Assembly (NCBI GenBank): GCA_024509875.1
Contig: JAMPIV010004248.1
Location: 189,001 to 253,000 of the forward strand
From: Oreohelix idahoensis
Lineage: Eukaryota > Mollusca > Gastropoda > Stylommatophora > Oreohelicidae
Direction of reading: 5' to 3'
DNA length: 64,000 nucleotides
Of the stretch, positions 1 through 11,900 are shown in pieces. The notes beneath the pieces are model-generated. The model was not told the origin of the DNA. It searched no databases and saw only the letters and a program-made list of their open reading frames with translations. Within the stretch, counting starts at the first letter, position 1; each line of letters opens with the position of its first letter. A program made the translations under genes and the position numbers.

Positions 1-866
1 GTAGGAATGCAAGAAAATCAGTACTAACTGATGACAAAACCTTGTCTCTTAGAATTAAATCTGACAGTCTCTCAAAAGTTTTTTCAGTTTTGGATAATTC
101 AATCTATCTAGAAAAATTTAATTTAACAGCTGAAATAAATTCAGTGAAGTCTTTTCCAGAATCAGGGTACAAAGAACGAAATTTCTGACGATAACCCTCA
201 TCATCTAATTGATACCTCTGCAATAAAATCCCTTTAACAGCTTCATAATCCTTTCTGGTTTGGTCATCCAAAGTGGAGACTACAGTTAATTGTTCACCAA
301 CCAATAAATTCATAAGTCTACAAGTCCAAGTAGATTTGTCAATCTTATATTCTTCACAATAAGTTTGGAATCTATTTAGGAAGCCTGAAATGTCGTCTAT
401 GGACGAATTAAATTTTGGCAAATTAATCCTTATGGCAGTAGTATGATCTTTATTTTTATCTTCACCTACCCCAGGATGCAACAGTGGTTGTTGTAATTTT
501 AGTTTTTCAAGTTCAATCTCAGCTAATCTTATAGCTTGTTGAGATATTATCTCTTCTTGAGCTTTAATTTGTTGCAATTTCATCTCCTCTTGAGCTTTCT
601 CCTCCTGAGATCTGGCATAGGCTAATTTTTCCCTTTCAAGAGCCAATTCTTCTGACCTCCTTTTTTTCAATTACTTCTTCTTGTCTTCTTTTTTCAGACA
701 ATGCCATTTCTTCTTTATGGAGTTCTTCTTGTCTCCTTTTCTCAGCCAATTCTTCTTTCCTGAGATCTTCTTGTCTTTTTATCTCTTTATCCACATAGGA
801 TTGCAATGCTTCACCTTCTAAATTAAATTCTTTTCCAATTTTCAATAAATCCTTTAATGAAGTCAT
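1..866 (-). pseudogene. gag of element E, broken
   Basis: The start at 866 opens a typical gypsy Gag N-terminus (MTSLKDLLKIGKEFNLEG), followed by a Lys/Glu/Arg-rich coiled coil and then a retroviral-type capsid region with the motifs FLNRFQTYCEEYKIDK, DYEAVKGILLQRYQLDDEGY and KFRSLYPDSGK. Two breaks are visible. One is a frame change in a run of seven A (plus strand 661-667) inside the coiled coil, between the frames ending at 636 and starting at 670. The other is a TAG at 104-106 where the related G gag has Trp (FSRWVELS), so probably TGG to TAG. The same frame stays open beyond that stop to position 1 (ELS..., LILRDKVLSSV). Gag would form the particle that packages element RNA. This copy cannot make full-length protein. 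Confidence 0.75.
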
Positions 867-1864
867 GGTTTCTTATTATTGTGATTCTCAGTATATGCAT
901 AATATTTAAACTTTTATATATATGAATATGTCAGCCAATATTCAATATTCAATCCACCAATCTGACATCAGTCTATAATTGCACTAATATAGATGTTAGT
1001 CAAGTATACAATATGGAGTAAAAAAAATAACTACAACAGGCAATGACAAGAAGACAGGGTTAGAGCAACTAACGAAAATACAAATGTATAAACCAAGGCG
1101 TTAATATGACATGTATATAACAATAAATTATAATAATGCTCTATAACAATAGAACAAGACAAGACGCGTATCACAACACTTATGACATCTATGAACTAAA
1201 TGATAGTCAGAGGAGAATGGACAATCTTACAAACAATAATGTAGCAAACTTAATAAAATATAACAATGACAGGACTTATGATAACAAACAATATGGAAAC
1301 ATGACTTTACAACTAGACAGAAATGGATCTGCTAAATTCAAATGAGGCAGTTCTTTTACTTAACCAGCAAAATATACTGGCTGCTCAATAAGAATTACAC
1401 AGATACTACCTACAGAACGCTTAATTTACTCATTAGACCTAGCTTTCGCGGTATTTAATGAGCAAACCAGAACAAACACATTGGCATAATAAAAACAATA
1501 ACTTGTGAAAATAAAATCCAGGCCAACAGATATTATCTACAGCCAAGCTGTATGTAACGATAAATTTACTTATCTTTTGCCTCAAAAAAAAATCCTCCTT
1601 GAGACTTCTTCAAGCAAGGAATACAGTGCTGTTCCGTAAATTTAGGCTCTGGTTAGGCCTAGGATTAGGCTAGTTGAAAGTGACCCATGACGGACATCGC
1701 TATGGTCCATATTTCTTGATAAAATACTTGAAACTGGAAGTAATTAGTTGATTCCTTTGACTTCTCTGCAATAGTAAGTCACTCTTGTATCCAGTGATAA
1801 CTTGAGGCACTTTTATATTTATATAAGCTATGGAAAGTCCTTTTCATTCTTTAAATACATCGGC

Positions 1865-1882
1865 AGACGATCAGGGTCGCCA
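1865..1882 (-). promoter_or_regulatory. Candidate primer-binding site of element E
   Basis: The minus strand reads TGGCGACCCTGATCGTCT three bases inside the presumed LTR end. A TGG start is expected because tRNAs end in CCA. The matching tRNA was not identified. Confidence 0.35.
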
Positions 1883-1885
1883 TCT

Positions 1886-2863
1886 TGAAAAGTTGTACTT
1901 TGAACTGAATTTTTCCGGTTCTGGCCTCTTCCTTGCTTACTAATGTTAAGCTTTGTTTAGCATGGCCCTTATTAATTTTGGGCGTAGAATACTTTTCAAT
2001 CACCTGTAGCTGCAGGTTTCCCTAGGCTTGGCCTTAATAATGTTTGGCTTCCTTTAGTTTAGCCCGGTAATGAAGGGTGTAGGGTTTCCTTTGTGCTTGG
2101 CCCCCATTAGTGTTACGGGCATTTGTGTAGCTTATTTAATGTGGTCAGGATGGCACCACTCCTCCAAGCTGGTTCTTTTCTCCAGTGGGGAGATTGTTAT
2201 AACCTTCTTTTCTAGGGTTGCTGAGTACCTCAGAGATATTCCTTTTGATTGCACAATATTACTCCTGATATATAAAATATGGCCACTCACGCACTTTTCC
2301 CTGGCCCGTAACTGGCACTCAGATAATGAAAGCATACAGCTCTGACAGTTCCAACATTTATTGACACTATGCTCCACATGGAATAGTAATTGACATCCAA
2401 TGCTAATCTAAGCATGTCTACCTACTGTCCTGTAATCTGACTCTGCATAGTTTATTAGATACGTCGACTTACGTACATCTTGAAATCCTCACTCACACTG
2501 CTAAATGCCTAAGATGATCTTACGCACGGCGTTGAATGCGTAAATCACTGGTTGGTTAAATAACTTGCAGGTGATAATTAAAATGCAGATAGCTTTCATA
2601 TAACAAAGTCCTACTGGACACACTCCATCCTGACACGTTCAGAAATAGTCCTAACGGACACAGGCCATACACGCTTGTCAAAAGACACAAGCAGAATGTT
2701 CGGCAAAGACGCCTTCGTGTGTCCCAGATTAACACACTCACGTCTGCCACTATTCTTGAGCAGCAGACAAGACGTCACTTCCGGAAACTCATGACAACCG
2801 TCTGTAAACAACAAACAAGGAAGTGATCGTAGACCACCAATGTTATGATATTTAGACATAACA
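1886..2863 (-). repeat. Probable 5' LTR of element E
   Basis: The right border at 2863 is the TG...CA end abutting the minisatellite. The inner border at 1886 is inferred from a primer-binding-like site. On the minus strand the LTR would end in ...TTTTCA, then three spacer bases, then TGGCGACCCTGATCG. Without the second LTR in the window the limits cannot be tested. The outermost bases contain a 7-bp inverted repeat (TGTTATG/CATAACA). Confidence 0.4.
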
Positions 2864-2949
2864 GCTATGGACTACTTTGATTATCCGATGAAGGCTATGG
2901 ACCTGATTATCTGATGAAGGCTATGGACTACTTTGATTATCCGATGAAG
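2864..2949. repeat. Minisatellite block 1 (GGCTATGGAC unit)
   Basis: Alternating subunits of about 30 bp (ggctatggactactttgatt...) and 26 bp (ggctatggacctgattatct...), giving a higher-order unit of about 56 bp. The block begins with gctat directly after element E and ends with gaag, the left target duplication of transposon F. It continues at 24430 and again at 36066. Confidence 0.85.
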
Positions 2950-2989
2950 CACGGCTGTTTGTGCCCTATACCAGAGCGCTCTTTTAGTT
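2950..2989 (+). repeat. Left terminal inverted repeat of F
   Basis: Outer 12 bp CACGGCTGTTTG, then 12 bp without a counterpart, then GAGCGCTCTTTTAGTT (2974-2989). It matches the inverted right end except for the intervening bases and one mismatch. Confidence 0.8.
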
Positions 2990-3823
2990 TCGGTGACCGG
3001 AATTCTGATACCGGGTATACAATTTTGTGTGCACCGTAAAAGACTATTTAAGTTTTTGGCGGGGAAAATCAGCTGATGTGTGAGTAAAATCAGTAAAATA
3101 TAAATCATTACACACTCGTTCTGGATAAACACAGCGCTAAAATTCTTTTGTGTACTATAACTTTGTTCTGTGTTCTATTTTTGATTGCATTTTTATTTCT
3201 TTGAAATTAGTTTTTACGGAGTTACAGACTTTTGAAAACAGCGTCATCATTTAAGGAAATTCATAAAATAAGTAATCTTTTTATTAATTTAATATCTAAA
3301 AATCGGCCCATTCGTTTGAGTTTATAATTATAAAGACTTCTCGAAGGGAAGCTAAAGATTATTTCCACATACTTTTGTTTTTGGTTTCATATCTTGAGAA
3401 TGTGTGGTAGTCAGTTTTGTGAGTGTGGCATTACAAGAACAAGCATATTGTCACCAGATTTTATAGCATTTAAATCCCTGTAAACGCATTCCTGATACTC
3501 ACAAATCTTAAATAAGGTAGTAAAAAAATAACTTTTTGTAAACACCATCTGTTTTTGCATTTTCATTCATTTATAATGATATTTAGCTACGTATATAAGC
3601 GTCAGAAAACATGTAAAGCTATTGATAGATTACTTCCACATAATTTGATCTATCTTTCAAGTCTTGTTAATCTTCTATTTATAATATGAATTTATTTTTT
3701 TTAATTGTCTGTGAGATAAGGACTGTTCCATTTGGTGTTCTTTGGTAGACAATCCTGTGCACACGACGGCTGCCAAAGAATTCTAAGTAACTGTTTGTAT
3801 ATCTTCTTTCATTCAAAGTTACA

Positions 3824-4970
3824 ATGCAGGTAGTAAATTTAGAGAAACCAAATTCTAAATCTAATACCATCCTTTTATCAATGGCTAGAGTCAGAGATAC
3901 ATATGATAATTTAGAAATATTTATGAATGGCATGAAAGCTCAGATAGAGTCACTAAAATATTTAGAGTGGGATGGTAAACAAGTTGTTGTTTTCTTATTC
4001 GGGGATTATTTCCTTGTTTTGCTGGAGACACCACAGACATGGGTATATTCCTTGAGCTCCAGACAAACCAAACATTTTCATCAAAGACATCCAGATTGCA
4101 TACAACTTGCAAACCAAGAAGTTTGGCCATGTTGATAAGAGATTACAATAGATATATGAAATATGGGAAAGGGAATAAAAGGCAAGTGGCACATTATCAT
4201 AATTGTTTACACAAACCAATGTTAGAGATTGAAATTGAAAATGTAGCTCCTCCTTACCTTCATATTTTATTAGGCATTGTTTTGAAACACCACAGACTTC
4301 TAGAACAGGTAGCTGATACAATAGACGCAAAGATATTTGAGAATTCGCAAGAGATACATGCAAACATTAGTACTTTTAAGAACTTGAAGAGATTTAGTAG
4401 GAACTGGAAATAGGCAGAAGAATTAGGAGCTAAAATTGAATTTTTCAGGTAGGTATTGAACTTTGTGAGGATAAGGAGGAGACAGATAATTTTAAAGTTA
4501 GAATTGAAAATGCACAAGATGCGCTGGCCAAACTTCAGTTTCAAGATCTATGTACTAGGTCTGGTCCAGTTTGCTCACACTTGGACAAGGTACTAGCCAA
4601 ACACAAAATCATACAACAGGCTTATAATAGCAGAGCATTTATAGGGAATCACTGCCACAGATATCTCACACAAAAAGTTTATAAAGATCTTACAAGAGCA
4701 ATCATTACACAAACACTGAAAATTACAGACAAACAAGATATAACTAACATAGCTTTTATTGCCCAAGAACAATTTAACTCACTGAAAGAAGCATTTGAGA
4801 AAGTACACAACAAAATATCACACAGTAAACCAATTAGTAAAGAATCAATAACAGCATCGATAGAGACTTATATGTCTTTGTTCAGAAAGCTATTCCCCAG
4901 TAAGACAATTAATAAACAGTACATATTAGAAAAACATTGCGCAGACTGGATCAGAACTCATGATGTATGA
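3824..4970 (+). pseudogene. Decayed transposase remnant of F (C-terminal half), with a local inversion
   Basis: Three plus-strand pieces read as one broken protein. The first (3824-about 4010) ends in VVVFLFGDYF, a likely second catalytic Asp context. The second (about 4090-4413) has the conserved-looking stretch IENVAPPYLHILLGIVLKHH. The third (4581-4970) has NHCHRYL, HNKISHSKPI and HILEKHC-type spacing (LEKHCADWI). The expected CxxC segment after GDY is missing on the plus strand but is present on the minus strand of the same interval (FGLSGAQGIYPCLWC, about 4012-4092), as if about 80 bp had flipped. CxxC plus HxxxxH are features of CMC transposases. No N-terminal half was found, so the gene is dead. 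The family match is from memory of similar unnamed invertebrate proteins. Confidence 0.55.
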
Positions 4971-4990
4971 TTGAGATAATTGTTAGCTCT

Positions 4991-5260
4991 CATGTTTTGG
5001 GGACAATTGGGTGTGTTATTTTAAGGTTATAAATGTGGACATGCAATTTAAACTTTCAATAATTAATGTTTGACGCATGAAACCAAAACAAAACTTTGAT
5101 ATCCATTTTCTGCTGGTTTTCTACTTTTGATTTCTGTAATTTGTTATGCATGTTGATTGTGACCGTTTTAGTGTAAATTGAATTAGAAACAAACCATAAC
5201 AAAATGTAAAAAAAAAAACATAAATTTTACATTATTTCAGACTATTATATCTTCTGTTCT
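4991..5260. repeat. About 385-bp tandem repeat inside F, left part
   Basis: A partial unit starting catgttttggggacaattgg and ending in cttctgttct (5251-5260), the left target duplication of the RTE LINE. The same unit is repeated at 23396-24284. Joined across the insertion, the array holds about three units between the transposase and the right end of F. Confidence 0.85.
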
Positions 5261-5265
5261 CATCA

Positions 5266-5457
5266 TCAGTTGCCATCTCCACAACGGAGGTTGGCTGTAA
5301 TGGATCTCCAACGTCTTCTGTCTCTTGTCTTGGTGGTACACTCTGATAGACTCTTTCCCGTCCATCTCTTGATGTTATCTTCCCACTTATAGCGCTGTCT
5401 TCCCCTTGCACGCTTACCTTCAACTCTCCCTTCTGTTATGGTCTTCTGCAAGGTGTT
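5266..5457 (-). pseudogene. LINE reverse transcriptase, C-terminal tail after the split
   Basis: Minus-strand frame resuming at the duplicated gtgtt with LQKTITEGRVEGKRARGRQR, then a W-rich tail (YKWEDNIKRWTG) typical of the end of RTE-type ORF2. It stops at 5266-5268 next to the 3' end of the element. It is in the same frame as the part at 22494-23395 once A is discounted. A related tail occurs at 58443-58715. Confidence 0.85.
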
Positions 5458-6252
5458 TGTCGTGAAATATTCTAATCCACATATATAAATTAAAAGGTAA
5501 ATGTAAAGCTTAACAAATAAATTCTAATAAAGAAAAGAGCAATGGTAAAATAACAGTGCTGTCACAAGGAATGTACTCGAAATCCCCTTTGTTTTATGCT
5601 TCGTCTGCAAATTGTAACGCTTTCACGTTGATAGTAAAAGCCTACTATATTATTACCCGCTTTCTTCAATGAAACGTGTGCTGTATTTCTTGGAAAAACA
5701 GTGAGATACGCAAGCTGAACAATGACCTAATTTTAATATTTCATTCATTCCATTTTATACACGGCGTAACTAAAGACAGATGACTAAAGGATAGAGAGAA
5801 GGGAGAGGCAGAAAGCCGAACGCATGCAAAATTAAACACGCGTTTCGCTATTAATGCCACCCCAACAAGCGTAACGCGATACACAATTACTACTATCACG
5901 CGTGTAAGGCCACATGCATTAACTTTTTCGGACGGACAGTGATAAAAACACTAACCTTCCCAGAGTTAGGTTTTTAAGTCCTGAAAAACTCTTATTAGAA
6001 AAGATGACAATAGATGGGTTTACGTTTGAAAACATTACAGTACCCAGACAACACATCTTCGAAACAGGAGGTTGAAGAAATTGCATATTTTGAACGCAGC
6101 CACTTAGCTCTTTTAAATTTGTATATTTGGGTTCCTTAGGGCTTGCTGACAAAGAATATGTAAAACGTTACGCAAATAGTCTAGGAATTAACAAGTTATA
6201 ACCAAAATAAAATAGTGGGGATGCCTGACAGCATGAAATCATTTCTGCTCAT
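5458..6252 (+). repeat. 5' LTR of A, first part
   Basis: Matches the start of the 3' LTR (20422-21212) with about eight substitutions and two small indels by eye. It ends at ctcat, the left target duplication of element B. Confidence 0.9.
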
Positions 6253-8835
6253 TGTCGTAGATTTCCGATAGGAGAATTAAGACTAGGTTTGGTCCCTTCT
6301 GAATAGGTTTGAATAGGTGATAGACTCAGTGAGAGTTAGTGAAAGGTAATAGAATTTCCACACACGTGAGATGATAGATTTGATATAGTGGCTGTCTCTG
6401 AAAGCGAAAAGAATTCTTCTCTCTCTCACCTATCTTCTACAACAGTTGTTACAGCGTCAGACAGACTACACCAATATACATATTACGTATATTTCTATCA
6501 CTCACAGGCACGCACATACACGTGACGACAGGTAAACACACAGACGTGGGAAAACTATAACAATGATATATATATTATCTAGAACGAGCTGACCAAACAC
6601 GATTATTAAGTTCAAGAGCGATTTTAATATCAGGAAAAATCGGCTCACAACATCAAAGAAAGTACATCAAGGAAAATACATATACACATAGTCATAAAAA
6701 ATCAAGGAAATGTTGCAAGGATGATAGCCCCGTTATAGTGTTAACTCTAGGTTTAGCCCGGCCCCGTTAAGAGAACAGATGATGGCGCCAGAGTCACAGA
6801 TACATAGGGTTTGAGTCTAAGAGTTTTTCTTTGTTTTATCTCGTAATTATATGCACAGAGTTTGAAAAAAATCTGATTTAACCTAAGACAAAAACACAAG
6901 AACTCTAGCCTTAGCAACAAATTATGCAGATTGAAAAAAAAAAATTAGGACAGCAACAGGGTGTCAAAGATATAATAGTGAAAATATCACTCAGACCAGC
7001 GTACACTCATTCATTCCGCCATGGCTTCTCACACTAGTACTCACGACTTTGCTTGCTGCCTCTTGGAACACATTGATTTTAGATTTTCACACAGACTCAA
7101 AAAATGCAGTCTTCTGCCAAGAAGTCCCCAGTTCCAAAAGACGTATTTAACTTGGAGTCTCCGGGAACGACTACTTGGGTATGCAAATTTGTTCAAATGT
7201 CTGATTAAGTCACCTAACAATTATTCCAGGCGCGGGAGTTAGCAGAGCACAGTGTCAATAGCGTAGGTTTCTAAAAAATGATGAATGTCAGGTCGGTGCC
7301 TTCCCTCAGTATAGGATTCACTTTAGTCACACCACAGATTTGTCCACAAGATATAATCTAGTCGGGAAATGATTGTAAATATTCACGCCACCAGGCAGCA
7401 AATTATATAGAGTTTCTAGAAGAAATTAAGTGCTGGCTCCAAGGTCCAGTATTTATCATTACAGTCTTTGAAAACCCGTTATAGGGATATTAGTATTTCT
7501 GTCTAACTTGCACCGTCAGATCAGTGTTACTTGAGAAAACCCACGTGGTTCAAAATAAGGACTGTCTATTTCTTCACAAGTATGGAAACTACTACTAGGT
7601 GCTGGTAAAGTTAGGGTCACCCCAAAACTTTCACTGTGTGGAGGAAAAATAACACATATAATATAATAAACAGAATCTGTACTGGTTAAAACTTACATTT
7701 AAACTTGCAAGCAGAGAGCTTTGCTTATCATTTAAACTTCCCGTGACGTAAGTTATATTTAAAAATCAGCAATTCTCATGAATTAGGAACACGTGCGTAT
7801 CCCGTCACCATTCATGAGGCTCGATTCTAGAGTTTATACGTTAGTTTAGAAAAATACACTCGACTGAGTATTAGCAGTTAAATTAAATTCATAAATAGCT
7901 ACAATTGCCGTTATAAGCTAGAAATTTTAATTAGTCTGCTTTCCACTGAATGCTTCCCTAGAAAATATAATAGCCTACCACTTTATTTCTCTTCTGCGCT
8001 AAAGAAATAGATTAAAATGAATTAAGCGATTTAACACTTTAACACTCACAAAATCTATATATCTATCATATTAATTACCTCAACCACAGAATTACAGGTA
8101 GTCGCACAACTTAAGAATAAAAATGCTGAAAATATTTCTGGAAGTCTAGAAGTTCGACAAATTGCCGAAACAAACTGAGATCTTCGCTAACAGCTATTCT
8201 GTTTTCGAGCGACCTATCTACTGTGGAGTCTATGAGCGAGAATGAAATTAAAGTTTCAAACTTGGCCAATATCTTAAAATCAGACAAAGGGCCCAAACTT
8301 ATTTCGCCAAGCGAAATTATCTCCCCTACTCCCAACATTTACGTCCGCTTAACGCGTGTCGTAACTGTCACCTACTGACCACGATGTACGCGTGTCAGTT
8401 TCAAATCCCAGACAGCCTGACTCCATTGCCCAAGTGAGCGCCGTGTCAGTTTGGGATTTTCCAGACAAATGTCTGGATACTGACCGGTGCAGATGTAAAG
8501 TATCACACCTCACCGGGACTAATGCCGAGAAGAAGCTCGCGCGCTCGGTGAGAATGTAGACGATTTGCTACGTCCTGTGTTCAGCGAACCGACTTATCAC
8601 GCCTTCTGACGCCCTGCAGCCCTGACATCTACGTAATATCGTCCTAGCGCGATTCTCAGTTTAAGAGAAAGGAAAACAGGTAAAGTTTGCGAATTATATG
8701 AAAATAATATTCGCAAAACGAATGGATGAAAAATATACAGGAAAAATGAAATACAGAGATAATAAAAGAGAGAATTTATGTGAAAGAATAGGAAGAAGAT
8801 GTAGGAAATTAAATGAATATAAACCCTACGTGACA
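6253..8835 (-). repeat. LTR of B, left copy (3' LTR of the element)
   Basis: Plus-strand borders tgtcgtagattt...ctacgtgaca. It differs from the right copy by roughly ten substitutions or small indels, mostly clustered near 7770-7815. A 73-codon frame (7021-7242), identical in both LTRs, has no recognised function. Confidence 0.9.
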
Positions 8836-8851
8836 GAGCCTCCCCCCTTTA
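8836..8851 (-). promoter_or_regulatory. Polypurine tract of B
   Basis: The minus strand reads AAAGGGGGGAGGCTC immediately before the LTR start TGTCACG, the expected primer for plus-strand DNA. Confidence 0.8.
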
Positions 8852-8962
8852 AGATATGGAAGCACTCCATGTCTACGTTATGGAGTTTAATTTCCTATAA
8901 CCGTAGCTTCGGGGTGTCTGTCCTCTTCCCTCTCATCTTCCCCCTCCATCTCTGTCCAATTC

Positions 8963-11900
8963 CTACTCAAGTCCACTCCTCAAAGTTTCCTTCCCCTGGA
9001 ATGTCTCATATGCGCGCTTGAAAGAGCGTCGCCGCTTCTGACATTTTTGAAAGATTTCCTGTGATAGCGGTGGAATATCCCTGCCACTATCGTCATCTTC
9101 GTCAGTTTTGGCGATCGTCAGGAGATGGTCGGAGGTTGGCACTGGTTTTTCCAAGTATCTCTTTAAGAGATTTAAATGGAAAACCTTCTCCTTTCCTTCA
9201 ATAGAGATCTGGTAGTTAGCCTTAGAAATCTTTTTCAGGACGGTAAACGGCCCTTGCCATCCGATCTTCAGTTGGTTGTTCTCGGTAGGGAGCAACACCA
9301 AAACTTTCTCTCCTGCTTCCAGTTCTCTCTCTTCCGCGACTTTCCTGTATCGGTTAGCGTGCTTGGTGCGTGCTCGCTTAAAGTTAGTCGTTGCTAGGTC
9401 CCACCCTAGTTTCAACCGTTCCTTTAAAACCGACACATATTTACTTGCTGAGACGACTGTCTCATCCGCCTTCTCGTCTGTCAGAGACTGAAGTAAGGCT
9501 TCAAGCGGGCCCTTAATGGGTCTGCCGAATAAGAGTGTAGCTGGCGGAAATCCTGTGGAAGTATGAGGAGATTCTCTGTAGCCAAATAATGCTGCAGGAA
9601 TACAGAGATCCCAATCTTCAGGTTTCACTTGTGCCAGCTTACTTAGCATCATGGTGAGGTTTCCATTAGCACGTTCCACGAGCCCATTTCCCGCCGGAGT
9701 ATATGGCTTAGTGTGGATGTGTTGGGTCCTCAAGATCTTAACGATCTCATCCATCAACAGGTTTCGGTATGGAGATCCATTATCCGTCAACACTTGCTGA
9801 GGGAATCCCAACCGAGTGAAAATCTGCACGAGGGCTTCTGCGACATGCTTGGCATCTGCGCATGTTAGCGGGATAGCTTCTGCCCATAAAGTGCATGTAT
9901 CGACTAAGGTCAGGATGAACCTGTTCCTTCTTTTAGTCCTTTCGAAAGGCCCTAAAATGTCGATCACAACCCGTTCGAATGGTGTTCCCATTATTGGCAT
10001 TTCACCCATGTGGACTGGGGGTGTCCGTTGCTTGGGTGGTACACGTTGGCACTGGGCACAGGATTTGACATACCTGATAATATCAGTATTTACTCCTGGC
10101 CACCAATAATGAGTGGTTATACGTTGGTTTGTGGCGTTCTGTCCCATATGTCCGCTAAAGGGAAGAGAGTGCCCCATTTCTAGGATTTGGCTTCTGTACT
10201 GTTTCGGTACTAGGAGCTGGTTGTAACCTTGGTCAGGCTTGCCCGTTCTCCGATAAAGTACGCCATCCTCAGAAAAAATGTCCCCGTGCTGTTTGGGTTC
10301 CTTAGCCATGGGCAGTTTCCTAAAGCAGGGTGCCAAAGTAGGGTCCTTGTATTGCGCTTCTTTAAGTTCCATAGGTAACAAATTAGGCGCAGGCTCCCGT
10401 TCCTTCTTGGTTTGCCCTCTTGTAGTTACTGCTGCCACAATCGGCTCTTCCGGTTTCCCAATACACACGTATCTCCCGCCAAGTATGACTGGGTAGATGG
10501 GATCATCCATAACAGCCGCTTTGATCACACCTCTGACAAAGTCAGAGTGTATCTCCACCAATGCGATGGGAAGCGCTGTAGGTGCATCACTCTTACGAAC
10601 TCCACAAAGTTGGACGGTCTCTGCTGTCTCTTGACCGGGTTTGACCAGGTTTCTGGCAACAATGCAATCATAAGAAAGCCCCGTGTCAAATAAGCAAGAA
10701 GTTTGAGAACCGTTCAAAGTAACAGTACCTCGCGTTGAGGGTCTATCCCCAACAGGTTGGGAATCACTGTCAATAATTCCGCCTTGCGAGACTGTCAATA
10801 AGCATCCGATGCGTTTCGGCTCGGTGTGCTCGGTCTGATCATATGTCCCGTGCTCAGGGGTTCTCCCTTTGCCACCTTGTCCTTTCTGGCTACGCTGCCA
10901 TGTAGGGCGGTCGGGTTGATCAGACTGTTTGGGGTGGTTGGGGTACTTGTTCTTGTAGAACTTGGATTTTTCAGGAGGGGGGTTTTGAGGTCCAGTTTCT
11001 CTGTGGTTGTTTTGGTTAGAAGCCTGAGAAGATTGCTCTAGGTTATGTTTTCGAAAATGCTCCTCTGTCGGTTTCCGCTTTGTGGCCGGTAGTTCAGCCA
11101 GCGCATTGTGATAACGCTCAGACTTTTCCAAAATGTCTTCAAGTTTTTCTGCCCCCTGCTCAGCGAGAAATCTCCGGGTATCAGCAGACAAAGTGTTCTT
11201 TATTTGTTCAGTTAGAACAAGTTCCTCAAGACCTTCATAGGTAGAGGGGAGCTGCGAAAGCTCAAGGCACTTTGTTAGATATCCCTTAAGACGAGATGAG
11301 AACTGGTGAAAAGTTTCAGAATTCTCTTTCCGGCTGTTGCGAAACAGTTGCAAAAACTTGCGAGCGTTCATTTCAAAGCGCTCCAGTAACGCTTTCTTCA
11401 ACACATCGTAGTCGTCTTGTTGGCTACTTTCCAGCTTAGAATAAACATCATAAGCAGAACCTTTTAGGGCCTGGGAAAGTTTCATATTCCAACGCGACCT
11501 CTCTAACCCGTACAGAGTTGCAATTTTCTCAAATTTTTCTAACCATGTGTCAATCTTCTCATTTGGACAAGGAAAAGATTCAAGAGTGAAAGACATAGCA
11601 TTTAGTTGAAGAGATTGAGTGTTAGCAGGGTCAGTTAAGGAAGAATGAGGAGAAGACTCTCCATTGCTGGAGGTAGAGGCAGCACCACGACTTTGGAATT
11701 CTAGAGTTTTAAGAGCCAACTCATGCTGTCTCTCTTCTCTCTCCTTCTCATGCTGTCTCTCCTTCTCTTTTTCCTCATGCTGTCTCTCCTCCCTCTCCTT
11801 CTCCTGTTGTCTCTCCTTCTCTCTTTCCTCATGCTGCATCCTGCGAATTTCCATTTCCTCATCCATCTTCTTCTGCTGTAAAGCTTCAGCTGCTTTCCTC

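Larger units (their letters stand above)
1..2863 (-). mobile_element. Element E: partial gypsy-like LTR retrotransposon cut by the window edge
   Basis: Reading on the minus strand, this holds a likely LTR (1886-2863), a leader of about 1 kb (867-1864) and the N-terminal two thirds of a gag frame (1-866). The outer end is at 2863, where the plus strand reads ...cataaca and then gctat of the minisatellite; an LTR starting TG on the minus strand fits this. The other end and its target duplication lie outside the window, so the element is open-ended. Its capsid is clearly related to that of the G family at 39783-52442. The leader contains a 69-codon plus-strand open frame (1136-1345), which I regard as chance. 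Confidence 0.65.

Noticed and set aside
1136..1345. 69-codon Asn-rich plus-strand frame
   Set aside because: It lies antisense in the leader of element E, has low complexity and matches nothing.
3995..4363. 122-codon minus-strand frame as an independent gene
   Set aside because: Only its C-terminal part resembles a known family, and that part fits as an inverted piece of the plus-strand transposase remnant.
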